A DNA stretch of 55,459 nt from an uncultured Pseudomonadota bacterium. GTDB taxonomy: Bacteria > Myxococcota_A > UBA796 > SXON01. The stretch lies in contig CAISIK010000126.1 of assembly GCA_903885375.1 (NCBI GenBank), positions 1-55,459 on the forward strand, read 5' to 3'. The first letter of the stretch is position 1. Each line of letters starts with the position of its first letter. Shown one piece after another: positions 43,314 to 51,747 of the stretch. The position numbers and the translations under genes were made by a program. The notes beneath the pieces were generated by a model that was not told the DNA's origin, did no database searches, and worked only from the letters and a program-made list of their open reading frames with translations.

Positions 43314-44399
43314 ATGAACCTCGTCCGTCCCCTCTCCATCCTGCTCTTTCTCACCGGCTGCGAGGGCGGTACCGCCGTGGTCGATGATGGCGCGAAGGAC
43401 ACCGGCGCCGATGACACCGGCGGCGAGAACATCGGTGGCGACTCGGCCGACACCGCCGACACCGCCGACACCGCCGACACGGGCGACACCGCCGAAGCCG
43501 AGCCCAACGTGGCCTGGGACCTCACGGGCGACCTGACCGACCTGAGCTTCTCGCTCGTATCGTTGAACCAGGACGACTTCTCCATGGCGGACATCCTCGT
43601 GGAGACCGCCGCCAGCGAGCGCGTGGAGCTCGCGCTCGACCCGCCCGACGACTACCTCGAGCCCTCCGACGTGGCCGGCATGTACCTCGCCTTCTTCGTG
43701 GGCGCGGTGCACGCCGACGATGGCGACGAGCGGTGGGATCCGGATGAGTCCTGGTACGGCGCTTCGACGCTCCTGGCCGTTTACATCGATGGCGTGGTCC
43801 CCCCCGAAATCCTCGACCTCGGGCTGCACGCCGGCTGGAACGCGCTGGTGCTCGGCGGCTCCGACGACGTCACGGTGGGCGACCCCATGGCCCAGCCCCT
43901 GCCGATCGCCTTCACCGAGCGCATCGCCTTCGCGGGCACCCACGACCACACCGTCAGCGACCACGATCGGGTCAGCACCGTGGCCGGCGCGGCCTTCGCG
44001 GGCACCGAGACCGACGCGCTCGACGACAGCGCCTTCACCGACGGTGGCTGGAGCCTCGATCTTCGGGGTGAGCCGCCCGCCAACCACTTCGCCGATATCG
44101 ATGGCGATGGCAACGCGGAGGCCGTGGAGTTGCTCCTCGCCTACACCGACGGCGACAACGACGCGAGCTTCGGCTGGTCCGGCAGCGACACGGCGATCGG
44201 CTTTGCCTGCGTGGATGGCGACCCGCTTCTCGGCTGGTGGATCGAGCCCAGCCCCGACCTGACCGGCCTCCTCGGCGTTGCCCAGGTCGGCGGCTCCGTA
44301 GGCTGGAACGGACTCCTGATCACCAGCGATGGCTCCCGGCTCGCGACCGAAGCCGAGCGGGCCGGTGCCGTGCTCTCCGCGGACTGCACGCTCGACTGA
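43314..44399 (+). CDS. Asp/Thr-repeat lipoprotein of unknown function
   Basis: A 361-residue lipoprotein (MNLVRPLSILLFLTGC, Cys16) with a gggagcc site. A stalk of DTADTADTADT repeats (about residues 44-60) precedes a 290-residue acidic domain of alternating strands, with GDGNAEAVELL near the C-terminal half. Only two Cys are seen in the mature domain. No family is recognised. It is divergent from the copper monooxygenase-like gene; the 46 bases between the annotated starts must contain both control regions, and they may be co-regulated. Confidence 0.72.
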   Translation: MNLVRPLSILLFLTGCEGGTAVVDDGAKDTGADDTGGENIGGDSADTADTADTADTGDTAEAEPNVAWDLTGDLTDLSFSLVSLNQDDFSMADILVETAASERVELALDPPDDYLEPSDVAGMYLAFFVGAVHADDGDERWDPDESWYGASTLLAVYIDGVVPPEILDLGLHAGWNALVLGGSDDVTVGDPMAQPLPIAFTERIAFAGTHDHTVSDHDRVSTVAGAAFAGTETDALDDSAFTDGGWSLDLRGEPPANHFADIDGDGNAEAVELLLAYTDGDNDASFGWSGSDTAIGFACVDGDPLLGWWIEPSPDLTGLLGVAQVGGSVGWNGLLITSDGSRLATEAERAGAVLSADCTLD

Positions 44400-44408
44400 G
44401 CGGCGGGC

Positions 44409-46139
44409 TCAGCTCGCGAACTGGTGCTCCACGAGGCGCTTGTAGGCCCCGTTGGCGGCCACCAGCTCCTCGTGGGTGCCCGACTCGACGACGCGCCCCT
44501 GCAGGAGCACCACCACGCGATCGGCCGTCTTCACCGTGGAGAGCCGGTGCGCGATCACCAGGGTGGTGCGCCCCCGCATGAGGCGGTCGAGCGCCTCCTG
44601 CACGAGGTGTTCGCTCTCGGCGTCGAGCGCGGACGTGGCCTCATCCAGCACGAGCACGCGCGGGTCCTTCAGGAGCGCGCGCGCGATGGCTATGCGCTGC
44701 TTCTGGCCGCCGGAGAGCCGCACCCCGCGCTCGCCGACCACCGTGGCGTAGCCCTCGGGGAAGGCGCACACGAAGTCGTGGGCGTTCGCCGCGCGGGCCG
44801 CGGCCTCCACCTCGGCGCGCGTGGCTTCCGGGCGGCCGTAGCGGATGTTCTCCTCGATGGTGGTGGCGAAGAGCACGGGCTCCTGGCTCACGATGCCGAT
44901 CTGCCGGCGCAACCACGCCGTCTGCAGCTCGCGCACATCCACACCATCGAAGGTGACGCGGCCCTGCTGCGGATCGTAGAGCCGCAACAGCAGGCTCGCC
45001 ACGGTGCTCTTGCCGCCGCCGGACTGCCCCACCAGCGCGAGCACGCGACCGGGGAGGAGCTCGAGGTCCACCCCGGCGAGCACGGGCACATCGGCGCGGG
45101 TGGGGTAGGCGAACTCCAGACCTTCGAGCGCCATGCGGCCCACGGGTTCGGCGAGGGTGCGGCCCTGATCGTTCACCACGCCGGGCACACGGTCCAGGAG
45201 CTCGAACACCCGCTGGCTGGCCCCCACGGCCCGCTGGAAGTCGCTGTACACCGAGCTCAGCCCGCCGAGCGCGAACGCGAGGAAAACGGTCTGCAGGATG
45301 AAGGAGGTGAGCCCCCCCACGCTGAGCTCGTGGTTCAGCACCATCGTGCCGCCGTAGTAGAGCATTCCCGCCACGGCGAGGAAGGCGAGGAGCCCGCCGC
45401 CGCCCTGGAGGCCGCCGTACGCCGCCGCGAGCCGCCGGCCGAGGCGGAAGGACTCCTCCACCTTGGCGGCGTACCGCGCGGACTCGGCCTCCTCCCGCGC
45501 GAACGCCCGCACCGTGCGCACGTTGCCGAGCGTTTCTTCGGCCACCGAGGCGGCGCCCGCGAGCGCATCCTGCGCCTCCTTCGCGAGCTTCCGCACCGCC
45601 CGCGCGAAAACGGTCATGCCGATGGCGAGTACCGGGACAACCGCCACCATCACCATGGAGAGGCGCCAGTTCATGTAGAAGAGGATGATGACGGAGCCGA
45701 TGGACTGCAGCGCGAAGCGGAGCGCCATCGACACGTTCACCGTGACGCTGTTCTGGAGCACCGCCGTGTCGCTGCCGAGGCGGCTCACGAGCTCGCCGGT
45801 GCGCTCCCCATCGAAGAAGCCCACCTCCTGGCGGATGAGCGAGGCGTAGAGCCGCTGCCGCAGGCGCGCCACCACGCGCTCGCCCGCGAGGGTGAAGAAG
45901 TAGGCCCGGGCGAAGGAGGCGAGGGCCATGATCACGATGGCCGGGACCGCGATCCAGATCGCGCTGTCCAGCTTCGCCGCCCCATCGGGGGCCGCGAGGA
46001 AGTCGAGCATGGTGCCCATGCCGGTGGGGGTGGCGAGCGACACGCCCGAGCTCACCAGCAGGGCGATGCTCGCCGGAACGAGGATCGGCGCCTCCTCGAT
46101 CGCGAGCGGCACGAGCCGCCGCCAGTTCCCTTCCGCCAT
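44409..46139 (-). CDS. ABC transporter, fused permease and ATPase (MsbA-type exporter)
   Basis: A 576-residue half-transporter that probably dimerises. Six membrane helices occupy about residues 15-300. The nucleotide-binding domain has Walker A GQSGGGKST, Q-loop VSQEPVLF, signature LSGGQKQR, Walker B VLVLDEATSALD and switch IAHRLST. The layout matches lipid or peptide exporters such as MsbA or ATM-type proteins. ATG 46139 is chosen; an in-frame TTG seven codons upstream is weaker. Substrate unknown. Confidence 0.93.
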   Translation of the reverse strand: MAEGNWRRLVPLAIEEAPILVPASIALLVSSGVSLATPTGMGTMLDFLAAPDGAAKLDSAIWIAVPAIVIMALASFARAYFFTLAGERVVARLRQRLYASLIRQEVGFFDGERTGELVSRLGSDTAVLQNSVTVNVSMALRFALQSIGSVIILFYMNWRLSMVMVAVVPVLAIGMTVFARAVRKLAKEAQDALAGAASVAEETLGNVRTVRAFAREEAESARYAAKVEESFRLGRRLAAAYGGLQGGGGLLAFLAVAGMLYYGGTMVLNHELSVGGLTSFILQTVFLAFALGGLSSVYSDFQRAVGASQRVFELLDRVPGVVNDQGRTLAEPVGRMALEGLEFAYPTRADVPVLAGVDLELLPGRVLALVGQSGGGKSTVASLLLRLYDPQQGRVTFDGVDVRELQTAWLRRQIGIVSQEPVLFATTIEENIRYGRPEATRAEVEAAARAANAHDFVCAFPEGYATVVGERGVRLSGGQKQRIAIARALLKDPRVLVLDEATSALDAESEHLVQEALDRLMRGRTTLVIAHRLSTVKTADRVVVLLQGRVVESGTHEELVAANGAYKRLVEHQFAS

Positions 46140-46211
46140 GCGAACCTCGGCCGCGCGCAAGCTTGCGCCGGCCGGGGGAAAGTCAACCCATGTCGAGGAA
46201 GTTCGCCCGCG

Positions 46212-47351
46212 TCAGAGCGCGATGGCCGGCTCGCCGAAGGCCTTCGCCTTCACCTCGGGGAGCTTCTTGCGGAGCTCCTGATCCTCGCCCGCCACGAAGG
46301 CATCGAACGCATCGCGGGTGGGGAGCGGGAGCGGCGAGGTGACCACTTCCACGGCGCCTTCGCAGTCCTTGGGGAGGTGCCACTTGTACTGGGCCACCGT
46401 GCCGGCCACGCGCGCGGCCACCTGGTCGGGCCAGGTGCGGCCGGCGTTGGTCACGAGGGCGGTGTGGATTTCCGCGCGCTTGTCGTTCTTGCAGGTGGCC
46501 ACCTTCTTCACGTACACGCCATAGTTCAGGCTGCCATCGGGCTGGGCGAGCGAACGGTAGCGCTGGGCGGCCATCGCATCGCTGTCGGCCTCGTGGCGAA
46601 GCGCGAGCAGCGTGGTGCGGGCGGTTTCGAGGGCGAGCTCGGGCAGCTTGGGCGCGAGGGTGCGGATCGAGCCGACGGCGGCCTCTGCCGCGGCGACATC
46701 GAGCCCACCTACCGAACCGACGCCGGCGGCATCGGCGAAAGCGCCCAGCCAGTAGCTGGCCAGCTCGGGGTCGGACTCGGCGCCGAGGCCCTTCTCAAGG
46801 CGGGGGAGCGCGGCCTTGCCCTGGTTGCGCGCGAGCGTTTCGAGCACGGCCTTGAAGCGGCTGCGGTCGGAGCGCTGCGATTCGAGGCCCGCCTCCAGGA
46901 TGGTGACCGCCGCGGGCGACTGGCACCCGCCCAGGCCCGCGTACCAGCGGCCGCCCCAGAACTTGTCGCCCAGCGCGGCGGCCGACTCGGTGAAGAAGGT
47001 CGGCACCGCGGCGTTCGCGCACTGCGCGCCGAGGCCGCTGATGAAGGCGCTCTTCTCGTCGGGCTGCAGCGTGTCCACCCAGGTGCGGACGGTGCCGCCG
47101 AGGCCCAGCTCCATCGCCTTCACGGCGGCGGCATCGGCACCCGGGCCGGAGATGATCTTCGCCCAGGCATCGGGGGCGGCAGCGCGACCGGCCGCCTCGT
47201 CGCACGTGACCAGCTCGAGCCAGGCCTTGCCGGCGGAGGCCGGGCCGGCATCGGTGAGCGCCTGGGTGGCGGGAGCCACGCACGCGGGGCCGACGGGGGG
47301 AGCGGGCTTCTTGCCGGCGAGCGCGAGGTTCAGCGTGAGTAGGATCAGCAT
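46212..47351 (-). CDS. Exported helical-repeat protein of unknown function
   Basis: A 379-residue protein with a short signal (MLILLTLNLALAGKK) and a strong aggag site. The rest is Ala-rich helical repeats with scattered Cys (for example CDEAAGRAAA, CQSPAAVTILEAGLE, ALPRLEKGLGAE), resembling HEAT or TPR-like superhelices. No catalytic motif is visible. It lies 72 bases upstream of the ABC transporter gene on the same strand, so it could be transcribed with it. A periplasmic location is inferred. Confidence 0.65.
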   Translation of the reverse strand: MLILLTLNLALAGKKPAPPVGPACVAPATQALTDAGPASAGKAWLELVTCDEAAGRAAAPDAWAKIISGPGADAAAVKAMELGLGGTVRTWVDTLQPDEKSAFISGLGAQCANAAVPTFFTESAAALGDKFWGGRWYAGLGGCQSPAAVTILEAGLESQRSDRSRFKAVLETLARNQGKAALPRLEKGLGAESDPELASYWLGAFADAAGVGSVGGLDVAAAEAAVGSIRTLAPKLPELALETARTTLLALRHEADSDAMAAQRYRSLAQPDGSLNYGVYVKKVATCKNDKRAEIHTALVTNAGRTWPDQVAARVAGTVAQYKWHLPKDCEGAVEVVTSPLPLPTRDAFDAFVAGEDQELRKKLPEVKAKAFGEPAIAL

Positions 47352-47412
47352 GGAGGCTCCTGAGGCCGCCGATATACCCCGAAAGCCCCGGGGCAGCTTG
47401 ATAGGGTTGCGC

Positions 47413-47835
47413 ATGGCCGACGATGCCTCGCTGGCTCGCCTTACGCGCCTCGTGCGCGTTTCGCTGGGCTTCAACCTTGTTCTTCTCGTGGTCAACGCGG
47501 GAATGTTCTACTTCCTGCTCATCTTCGTGGTGAACGAACCGGTCACCGTGGAAGGGGCATCCTTGCGGACGGCCTCCGACGCCTCGCTCGCCAACGATGG
47601 CGACCCGCGCGCAGAGATGAAGCTGTTCTTCAAGGAGAAGACGCAGGTGCTCGACCGCGCCGCGCGTCGTCACGGCACGAATCCGGCCGAGGTGGTGCCG
47701 AGCCCGGGGGAGATCGAAGCGGCGGTGGAGTCGCGAACGATGCATTCGCCGGAGAGCGAAATCGTGCTTCAAAAGCTCAAAGAGGGGTACGACTACTACA
47801 ACCTCACGTGGCCTGTCGCGGTCCCTGGCCTTTGA
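47413..47835 (+). CDS. Small single-pass membrane protein of unknown function
   Basis: A 140-residue protein with one N-terminal helix (residues 16-41, VSLGFNLVLLVVNAGMFYFLLIFVV). The roughly 95-residue soluble tail is rich in Arg, Lys and Glu (EMKLFFKEKTQVLDRAARRH) and ends YDYYNLTWPVAVPGL. No known family. It is divergent from the exported helical-repeat gene. No ribosome-binding site is apparent; an ATAGGG hexamer lies six bases before the ATG, so it may also be leaderless. Confidence 0.65.
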   Translation: MADDASLARLTRLVRVSLGFNLVLLVVNAGMFYFLLIFVVNEPVTVEGASLRTASDASLANDGDPRAEMKLFFKEKTQVLDRAARRHGTNPAEVVPSPGEIEAAVESRTMHSPESEIVLQKLKEGYDYYNLTWPVAVPGL

Positions 47836-47839
47836 TCCC

Positions 47840-47869
47840 TTGACGGCGGCGAACGGGCGGCGCTATACG
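47840..47869 (+). promoter_or_regulatory. Sigma-70-like promoter
   Basis: TTGACG (47840-47845) and TATACG (47864-47869) are separated by 18 bases, followed by a tggag site and the ATG at 47892. The CTATACGCG core is shared with the dnaA -10 region at 16048. Confidence 0.55.
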
Positions 47870-47891
47870 CGCCGCCTCCCTGGAGCCGCCG

Positions 47892-48305
47892 ATGATGCAA
47901 CTCCCCCATGAAATGCGCGACACGATGGTTGAACAGCTCGATGAGTACCTGGATGCCCAGACGGGCACCCCGGAACCCGAGATGGTCGCGGCCCACCTTG
48001 TCGAGCTGGTCTGCACCGTGGCCGATGAGCTGAAGCTCGATGATGCCGATGAGATCCTCTTGAAGCTCGAGTCCTCGGGCGAGCTCGATGCCTCCCTGCT
48101 CGAAGTGCTCGAGGAGGAGTTCGAGGGCAACCACGAGTTTGAGTTCACGGGCGAGGACATCGTGAACCTGCTCGAGAAGGTCTGCGACATCGAGTGGACC
48201 ACGAAGGACGACGAAGAAGACGACGGCGACGAAGACGCCGAGGATGAAGACGACCCCGACGGCTTCTTCGACGAGATGGGCGGCGAGGAAGACGAGGACC
48301 TGTAG
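47892..48305 (+). CDS. Acidic protein of unknown function
   Basis: A 137-residue strongly acidic protein. Residues 1-90 are predicted helices (MVEQLDEYLDAQTG, ADELKLDDADEILLKLESS, LLEVLEEEFEGNHEFEF). The C-terminal 35 residues are almost all Asp and Glu, interspersed with Gly and Pro. It could act as a chaperone-like or nucleic-acid mimic, but this is only a guess. It has a clear promoter and ribosome-binding site, so a real gene is likely. Confidence 0.75.
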   Translation: MMQLPHEMRDTMVEQLDEYLDAQTGTPEPEMVAAHLVELVCTVADELKLDDADEILLKLESSGELDASLLEVLEEEFEGNHEFEFTGEDIVNLLEKVCDIEWTTKDDEEDDGDEDAEDEDDPDGFFDEMGGEEDEDL

Positions 48306-48343
48306 CGCGCCTTCGGGCGGGCTCGCGCGGGGCCGTTTCCGGA

Positions 48344-48349
48344 TACACC
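48344..48349 (+). promoter_or_regulatory. -10-like TACACC, six bases before the TldD-like start
   Basis: TACACC, spacer CGCGGG, then ATG at 48356; no ribosome-binding site. The arrangement is nearly identical to the one at 35258. Confidence 0.45.
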
Positions 48350-48355
48350 CGCGGG

Positions 48356-50056
48356 ATGTTCTGGCTCGCCCTCGTGGCAATTGGTTCGCGTGGGGCTCTG
48401 GCGGCGCCGGAGGCTCAGGGGGATGTGCTCGCCACGATGCGCACCGCGCTCGAGGAGGCGGAGCAGAAGTTGGAAGCCGCTACGGCGCGCGAAGCTGATG
48501 ATGCCTACGCGCTGAGCTACGAGGTGGTCGATCATCGCGAGACCACCATTCAGGGCTCGCATGGCGCCGCCGCTGGCACGGTGGGCTCGCGCCGCCGCTC
48601 GGTGGATGTGGATGTGCGCGTGGGCTCCCCCGAGCTCGACAGCACCCACAAGATCCGCGACGAGAGCATGTTCGGCGGCGATGAGCGCGCGCGCTGGATC
48701 GTGGGCTTCGAAGGCCCGCTCGACCCGCTGCGTCGCCTCCTCCTCCGCGCCACCGACGATGCCTTCCGGCAGGCGCGGTCGCGGCTCTTGAAGGTGCGGA
48801 GCAACGCGGCGGTGAAGGTGGCGCGCGAGGATGGTTCGGCGGACTACGGGCCGGCGCCCGCTGTCACCCACATCGCCCCGCCCGCGCCGGTCATGGTCGA
48901 CTCGGCGGCGTGGAAAGCCACCACGCGCGAGCTGAGCGCGATCTACCTCCAGTGGCCCGAGATCATCGACAGTGCCGTGCAGCTCGTGGTGACCGAGGAT
49001 GACCGCTGGCTGGTCAACAACGAGGGCACCCAGGTGGCCGATGGCCGCCGCCACCTCCGCTTCGCCACGTGGGCCACCGCCGTGGCCGACGATGGGATGG
49101 AGCTCTCGGTGTACGACTACGTGGACGTGGCCTCTCCCGACCACCTGCCGAGCCCTGCCGCCATGGAGGCGATCGTGCGCGGGGTGGCGGAGCGCACCGC
49201 CGCGCTCCGCAAGGCGCCCGTGGTGGACCCGTGGACGGGCCCCGCGATCCTGCGCGGCCGGGCCGCCGGCGTCTTCTTCCACGAGATCTTCGGGCACCGC
49301 ATCGAGGGCCACCGCCAGAAGGACGAGGACGAAGGGCAGACGTTCACCAAGCGCGTGGGCCAGCCGATCCTGCCGGCCTTCCTGAGCGTGGTCGACGACC
49401 CCACCCTCACCCGCCTCGCCGGCGAAGACCTCAACGGCCACTACGCCGTGGATGGCGAAGGGGTGGCGGCCGAGCGCGTGTCGCTGGTGGACCACGGCAT
49501 CCTCCGCAACTTCCTCCTCTCGCGCACCCCCATCGAGGGGTTCCCGCGCAGCAACGGCCATGGCCGCCGCCAGCCGGGCAACGCCATCGTGCCGCGCCAG
49601 GGCAACCTGATGGTGCAGGCGGAGGGCGTTGTTTCGTTCGCCGAGCTCCGCAAGCGCCTCGTGGCCGAGGCCGTCCGCCAGAAGAAGCCCTGGGGGCTCC
49701 TGTTCGACGACATCTCCGGCGGCTTCACCTTCACCGGCCGCAGCACGCCGAACAGTTTTGTGGTGCAGCCCGTCGTGGTGTGGCGGGTGTGGGCCGATGG
49801 GCGCCCCGACGAGCTCGTCCGCGGGGTGGACCTCATCGGCACGCCGCTGGCCACCTTCGCGAACATCCTCGCCGCCGGCGGCGACACCGAGGTGTTCAAC
49901 GGGGTGTGCGGTGCGGAGAGCGGCTGGGTGCCGGTCAGCGCGAGCTCGCCGAGCCTGCTCGTGTCGGAGGTGGAGGTGCAGCGTCGGGCCAAGGGCAACG
50001 ACCGCCCGCCGCTGTTGCCCGCGCCGATGGCGTCCACCGCGGCGGCCTCCCGATGA
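48356..50056 (+). CDS. Exported TldD/PmbA-family metallopeptidase-like protein
   Basis: A 566-residue TldD-type protein with a signal-like N-terminus (MFWLALVAIGSRGALAAPE). The central domain holds the zinc-protease motif HEIFGH (309-314) in GVFFHEIFGHRIEGHR. Typical family blocks follow: DGEGVAAERVSLVDHGILRNFLLSR, NGHGRRQPGNAIVPRQGNLMV, and FDDISGGFTFTGRSTPNSFVVQPVVVWRVW. Cytoplasmic TldD/TldE pairs process modified peptides; an exported version would act in the periplasm. It is followed immediately by a partner gene with a four-base overlap. Confidence 0.85.
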   Translation: MFWLALVAIGSRGALAAPEAQGDVLATMRTALEEAEQKLEAATAREADDAYALSYEVVDHRETTIQGSHGAAAGTVGSRRRSVDVDVRVGSPELDSTHKIRDESMFGGDERARWIVGFEGPLDPLRRLLLRATDDAFRQARSRLLKVRSNAAVKVAREDGSADYGPAPAVTHIAPPAPVMVDSAAWKATTRELSAIYLQWPEIIDSAVQLVVTEDDRWLVNNEGTQVADGRRHLRFATWATAVADDGMELSVYDYVDVASPDHLPSPAAMEAIVRGVAERTAALRKAPVVDPWTGPAILRGRAAGVFFHEIFGHRIEGHRQKDEDEGQTFTKRVGQPILPAFLSVVDDPTLTRLAGEDLNGHYAVDGEGVAAERVSLVDHGILRNFLLSRTPIEGFPRSNGHGRRQPGNAIVPRQGNLMVQAEGVVSFAELRKRLVAEAVRQKKPWGLLFDDISGGFTFTGRSTPNSFVVQPVVVWRVWADGRPDELVRGVDLIGTPLATFANILAAGGDTEVFNGVCGAESGWVPVSASSPSLLVSEVEVQRRAKGNDRPPLLPAPMASTAAASR

Positions 50057-51747
50057 TCGCGGCCCTCGCCCTCGTGGGGTTGGCGCTCGCCGCCGATGTG
50101 CCTCCCGCTTCCCTAGCTCTCCAGTCGGCCCTCGAGGCCGAGCTGGCGCGGGTCTCGGGCCTCCGCCTCCCCGATGCGCCCACGCCCTGGCTCGTCAGCT
50201 ACGACGTGCTCGACGGCCCGCTGCACTACGCCGCCGCCGAGGATGGCGCGCTCTACGGCACGAACCATACCGTCCACCGGATGTTGCGGGCGCAGGTCCG
50301 CGTGGGCGATGCGGTGGTGGACTCCTCGAACTTCTCCAGCTTCGGCGGGCCCGACGGGGTGCAGCTGCGCGCGCTCCCCGAGGAGGACCTCGCGGTGGCC
50401 CTGCGTCGCGAGATCTGGCTCTCCACCGACGCCGCCTACAAGGGGGCCGTGGAGCTCCTCTCGCAGAAGCAGGCGGTGCGCCGGGGGCTGAAAGAAGCGC
50501 CGCCGCCCGACTACGAGGTGCTCCCGCCCACGGTCGTGGCGCCCGGAGCGCCCGTGGGGAGCGCGCTCGGATCGGCGGCGGTCGATGCGCTGGCGCGTGA
50601 TCTCAGCAGCGCGGCCAGCGTGGGCGTGATCGAGGCCGCCCAGGCCGAGGTGCGCGACTGGCACGGCTGGCACCTCACGGTGGCGAGCGATGGCACGCGC
50701 GCCTGGCGTCCCGCGGGCAACGTGGTGGTGCGGGTGCAGGCCTCCGTGCGTCGGGCCGATGGCACCGAGGTCCGCAACGCGCGCTGGTGGGTGGAGCGTG
50801 ATGCTTCCGCCCTGCCCACGTCCGAGGCCATGCTCGCGGAGACGCGCGCGATGGCCGCCCGGCTCGTGGAGATCGCGGCCGCGCCCGACCCCGAGCCCTG
50901 GCTCGGTCCGGTGCTCTTCGAGGGCCCGGCGGCCACGGAGCTCTTCAGCCAGCTCCTCGCCCCGGAGCTGGTGGGCACCCGCCCCGAGGAGTCCGACGAC
51001 TCGATGCTGATCGGCGGCGGAACCCCCCGCGCGCGCCTCGGCCGCCGGCTCCTGCCCGAAGGATGGCGGGTGTGGGACGACCCCACCTCCCGCAGCGGCG
51101 CCGCCGGGGAGTACACCCTCGACCACGAGGGCGTGGCCCCCCACCGGGTGGACCTCGTCGTGGGCGGCGTGGTCAAGGACCTCCTCATGTCGCGCATCCC
51201 CGGCAAGGAGCGCGTGCACTCTACCGGGCACGGCCGCGGCCTCGGCGATGGGCGCCGCGCCGCCATCGTCGGCTACACGCACGTGGCGGCGCCGAAGCTC
51301 CTCCCCGCGCGCGCGCTTCGCCGGCGCGCCCTCGACCTCGCGAACGCCGCCGGCCTGCCGGGCGTGCTCGTGGTCACCCGCCTCACGCCGCCGGCCATGG
51401 TGGAGGGCCTCGAGTTCGCGATGTCGGGGGATGCGCCGCTCGCCGGGCTGACCGCGCCGTACGAGGCGTGCATGCTCGACAAGAAGGGCGTCTGCGCGCC
51501 CGTGCGCAACCTCCGCTTCGTGGGCGTGGACCGCCGTGCCCTCCGCGACATCGTGGCCGCCGGCCCCGGCCCCGGTCCGGAAAACCAGCTCGACGGGCCC
51601 CCCGGCACCGGTCGCTACACCATTGGCACCACCGGCGGCATCCCCACCACCTGGAGCGTCCCCAGCGTGCTCGTCTCCGAGCTGGAGCTGGAGCCCGCCG
51701 TGGGCGGCGAACCGCGCGTGATCCGCGTGGAGCGCGGCGAGAAGTGA
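50053..51747 (+). CDS. Exported TldE/PmbA-like partner protein lacking the HExxxH motif
   Basis: A 564-residue protein with a short signal (MIAALALVGLALAAD). It shares the TldD/PmbA layout: GEYTLDHEGVAPHRVDLVVGGVVKDLLMSR, STGHGRGLGDGR and ALDLANAAGLPGVLVVTRL. It has no HEIFGH: the equivalent segment reads LFEGPAATELFSQLLAPELV, as in the non-catalytic TldE subunit. It most likely forms a heterodimer with the upstream gene's product in the periplasm. Its start overlaps the previous stop, and its end overlaps the next gene. Confidence 0.78.
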   Translation: MIAALALVGLALAADVPPASLALQSALEAELARVSGLRLPDAPTPWLVSYDVLDGPLHYAAAEDGALYGTNHTVHRMLRAQVRVGDAVVDSSNFSSFGGPDGVQLRALPEEDLAVALRREIWLSTDAAYKGAVELLSQKQAVRRGLKEAPPPDYEVLPPTVVAPGAPVGSALGSAAVDALARDLSSAASVGVIEAAQAEVRDWHGWHLTVASDGTRAWRPAGNVVVRVQASVRRADGTEVRNARWWVERDASALPTSEAMLAETRAMAARLVEIAAAPDPEPWLGPVLFEGPAATELFSQLLAPELVGTRPEESDDSMLIGGGTPRARLGRRLLPEGWRVWDDPTSRSGAAGEYTLDHEGVAPHRVDLVVGGVVKDLLMSRIPGKERVHSTGHGRGLGDGRRAAIVGYTHVAAPKLLPARALRRRALDLANAAGLPGVLVVTRLTPPAMVEGLEFAMSGDAPLAGLTAPYEACMLDKKGVCAPVRNLRFVGVDRRALRDIVAAGPGPGPENQLDGPPGTGRYTIGTTGGIPTTWSVPSVLVSELELEPAVGGEPRVIRVERGEK

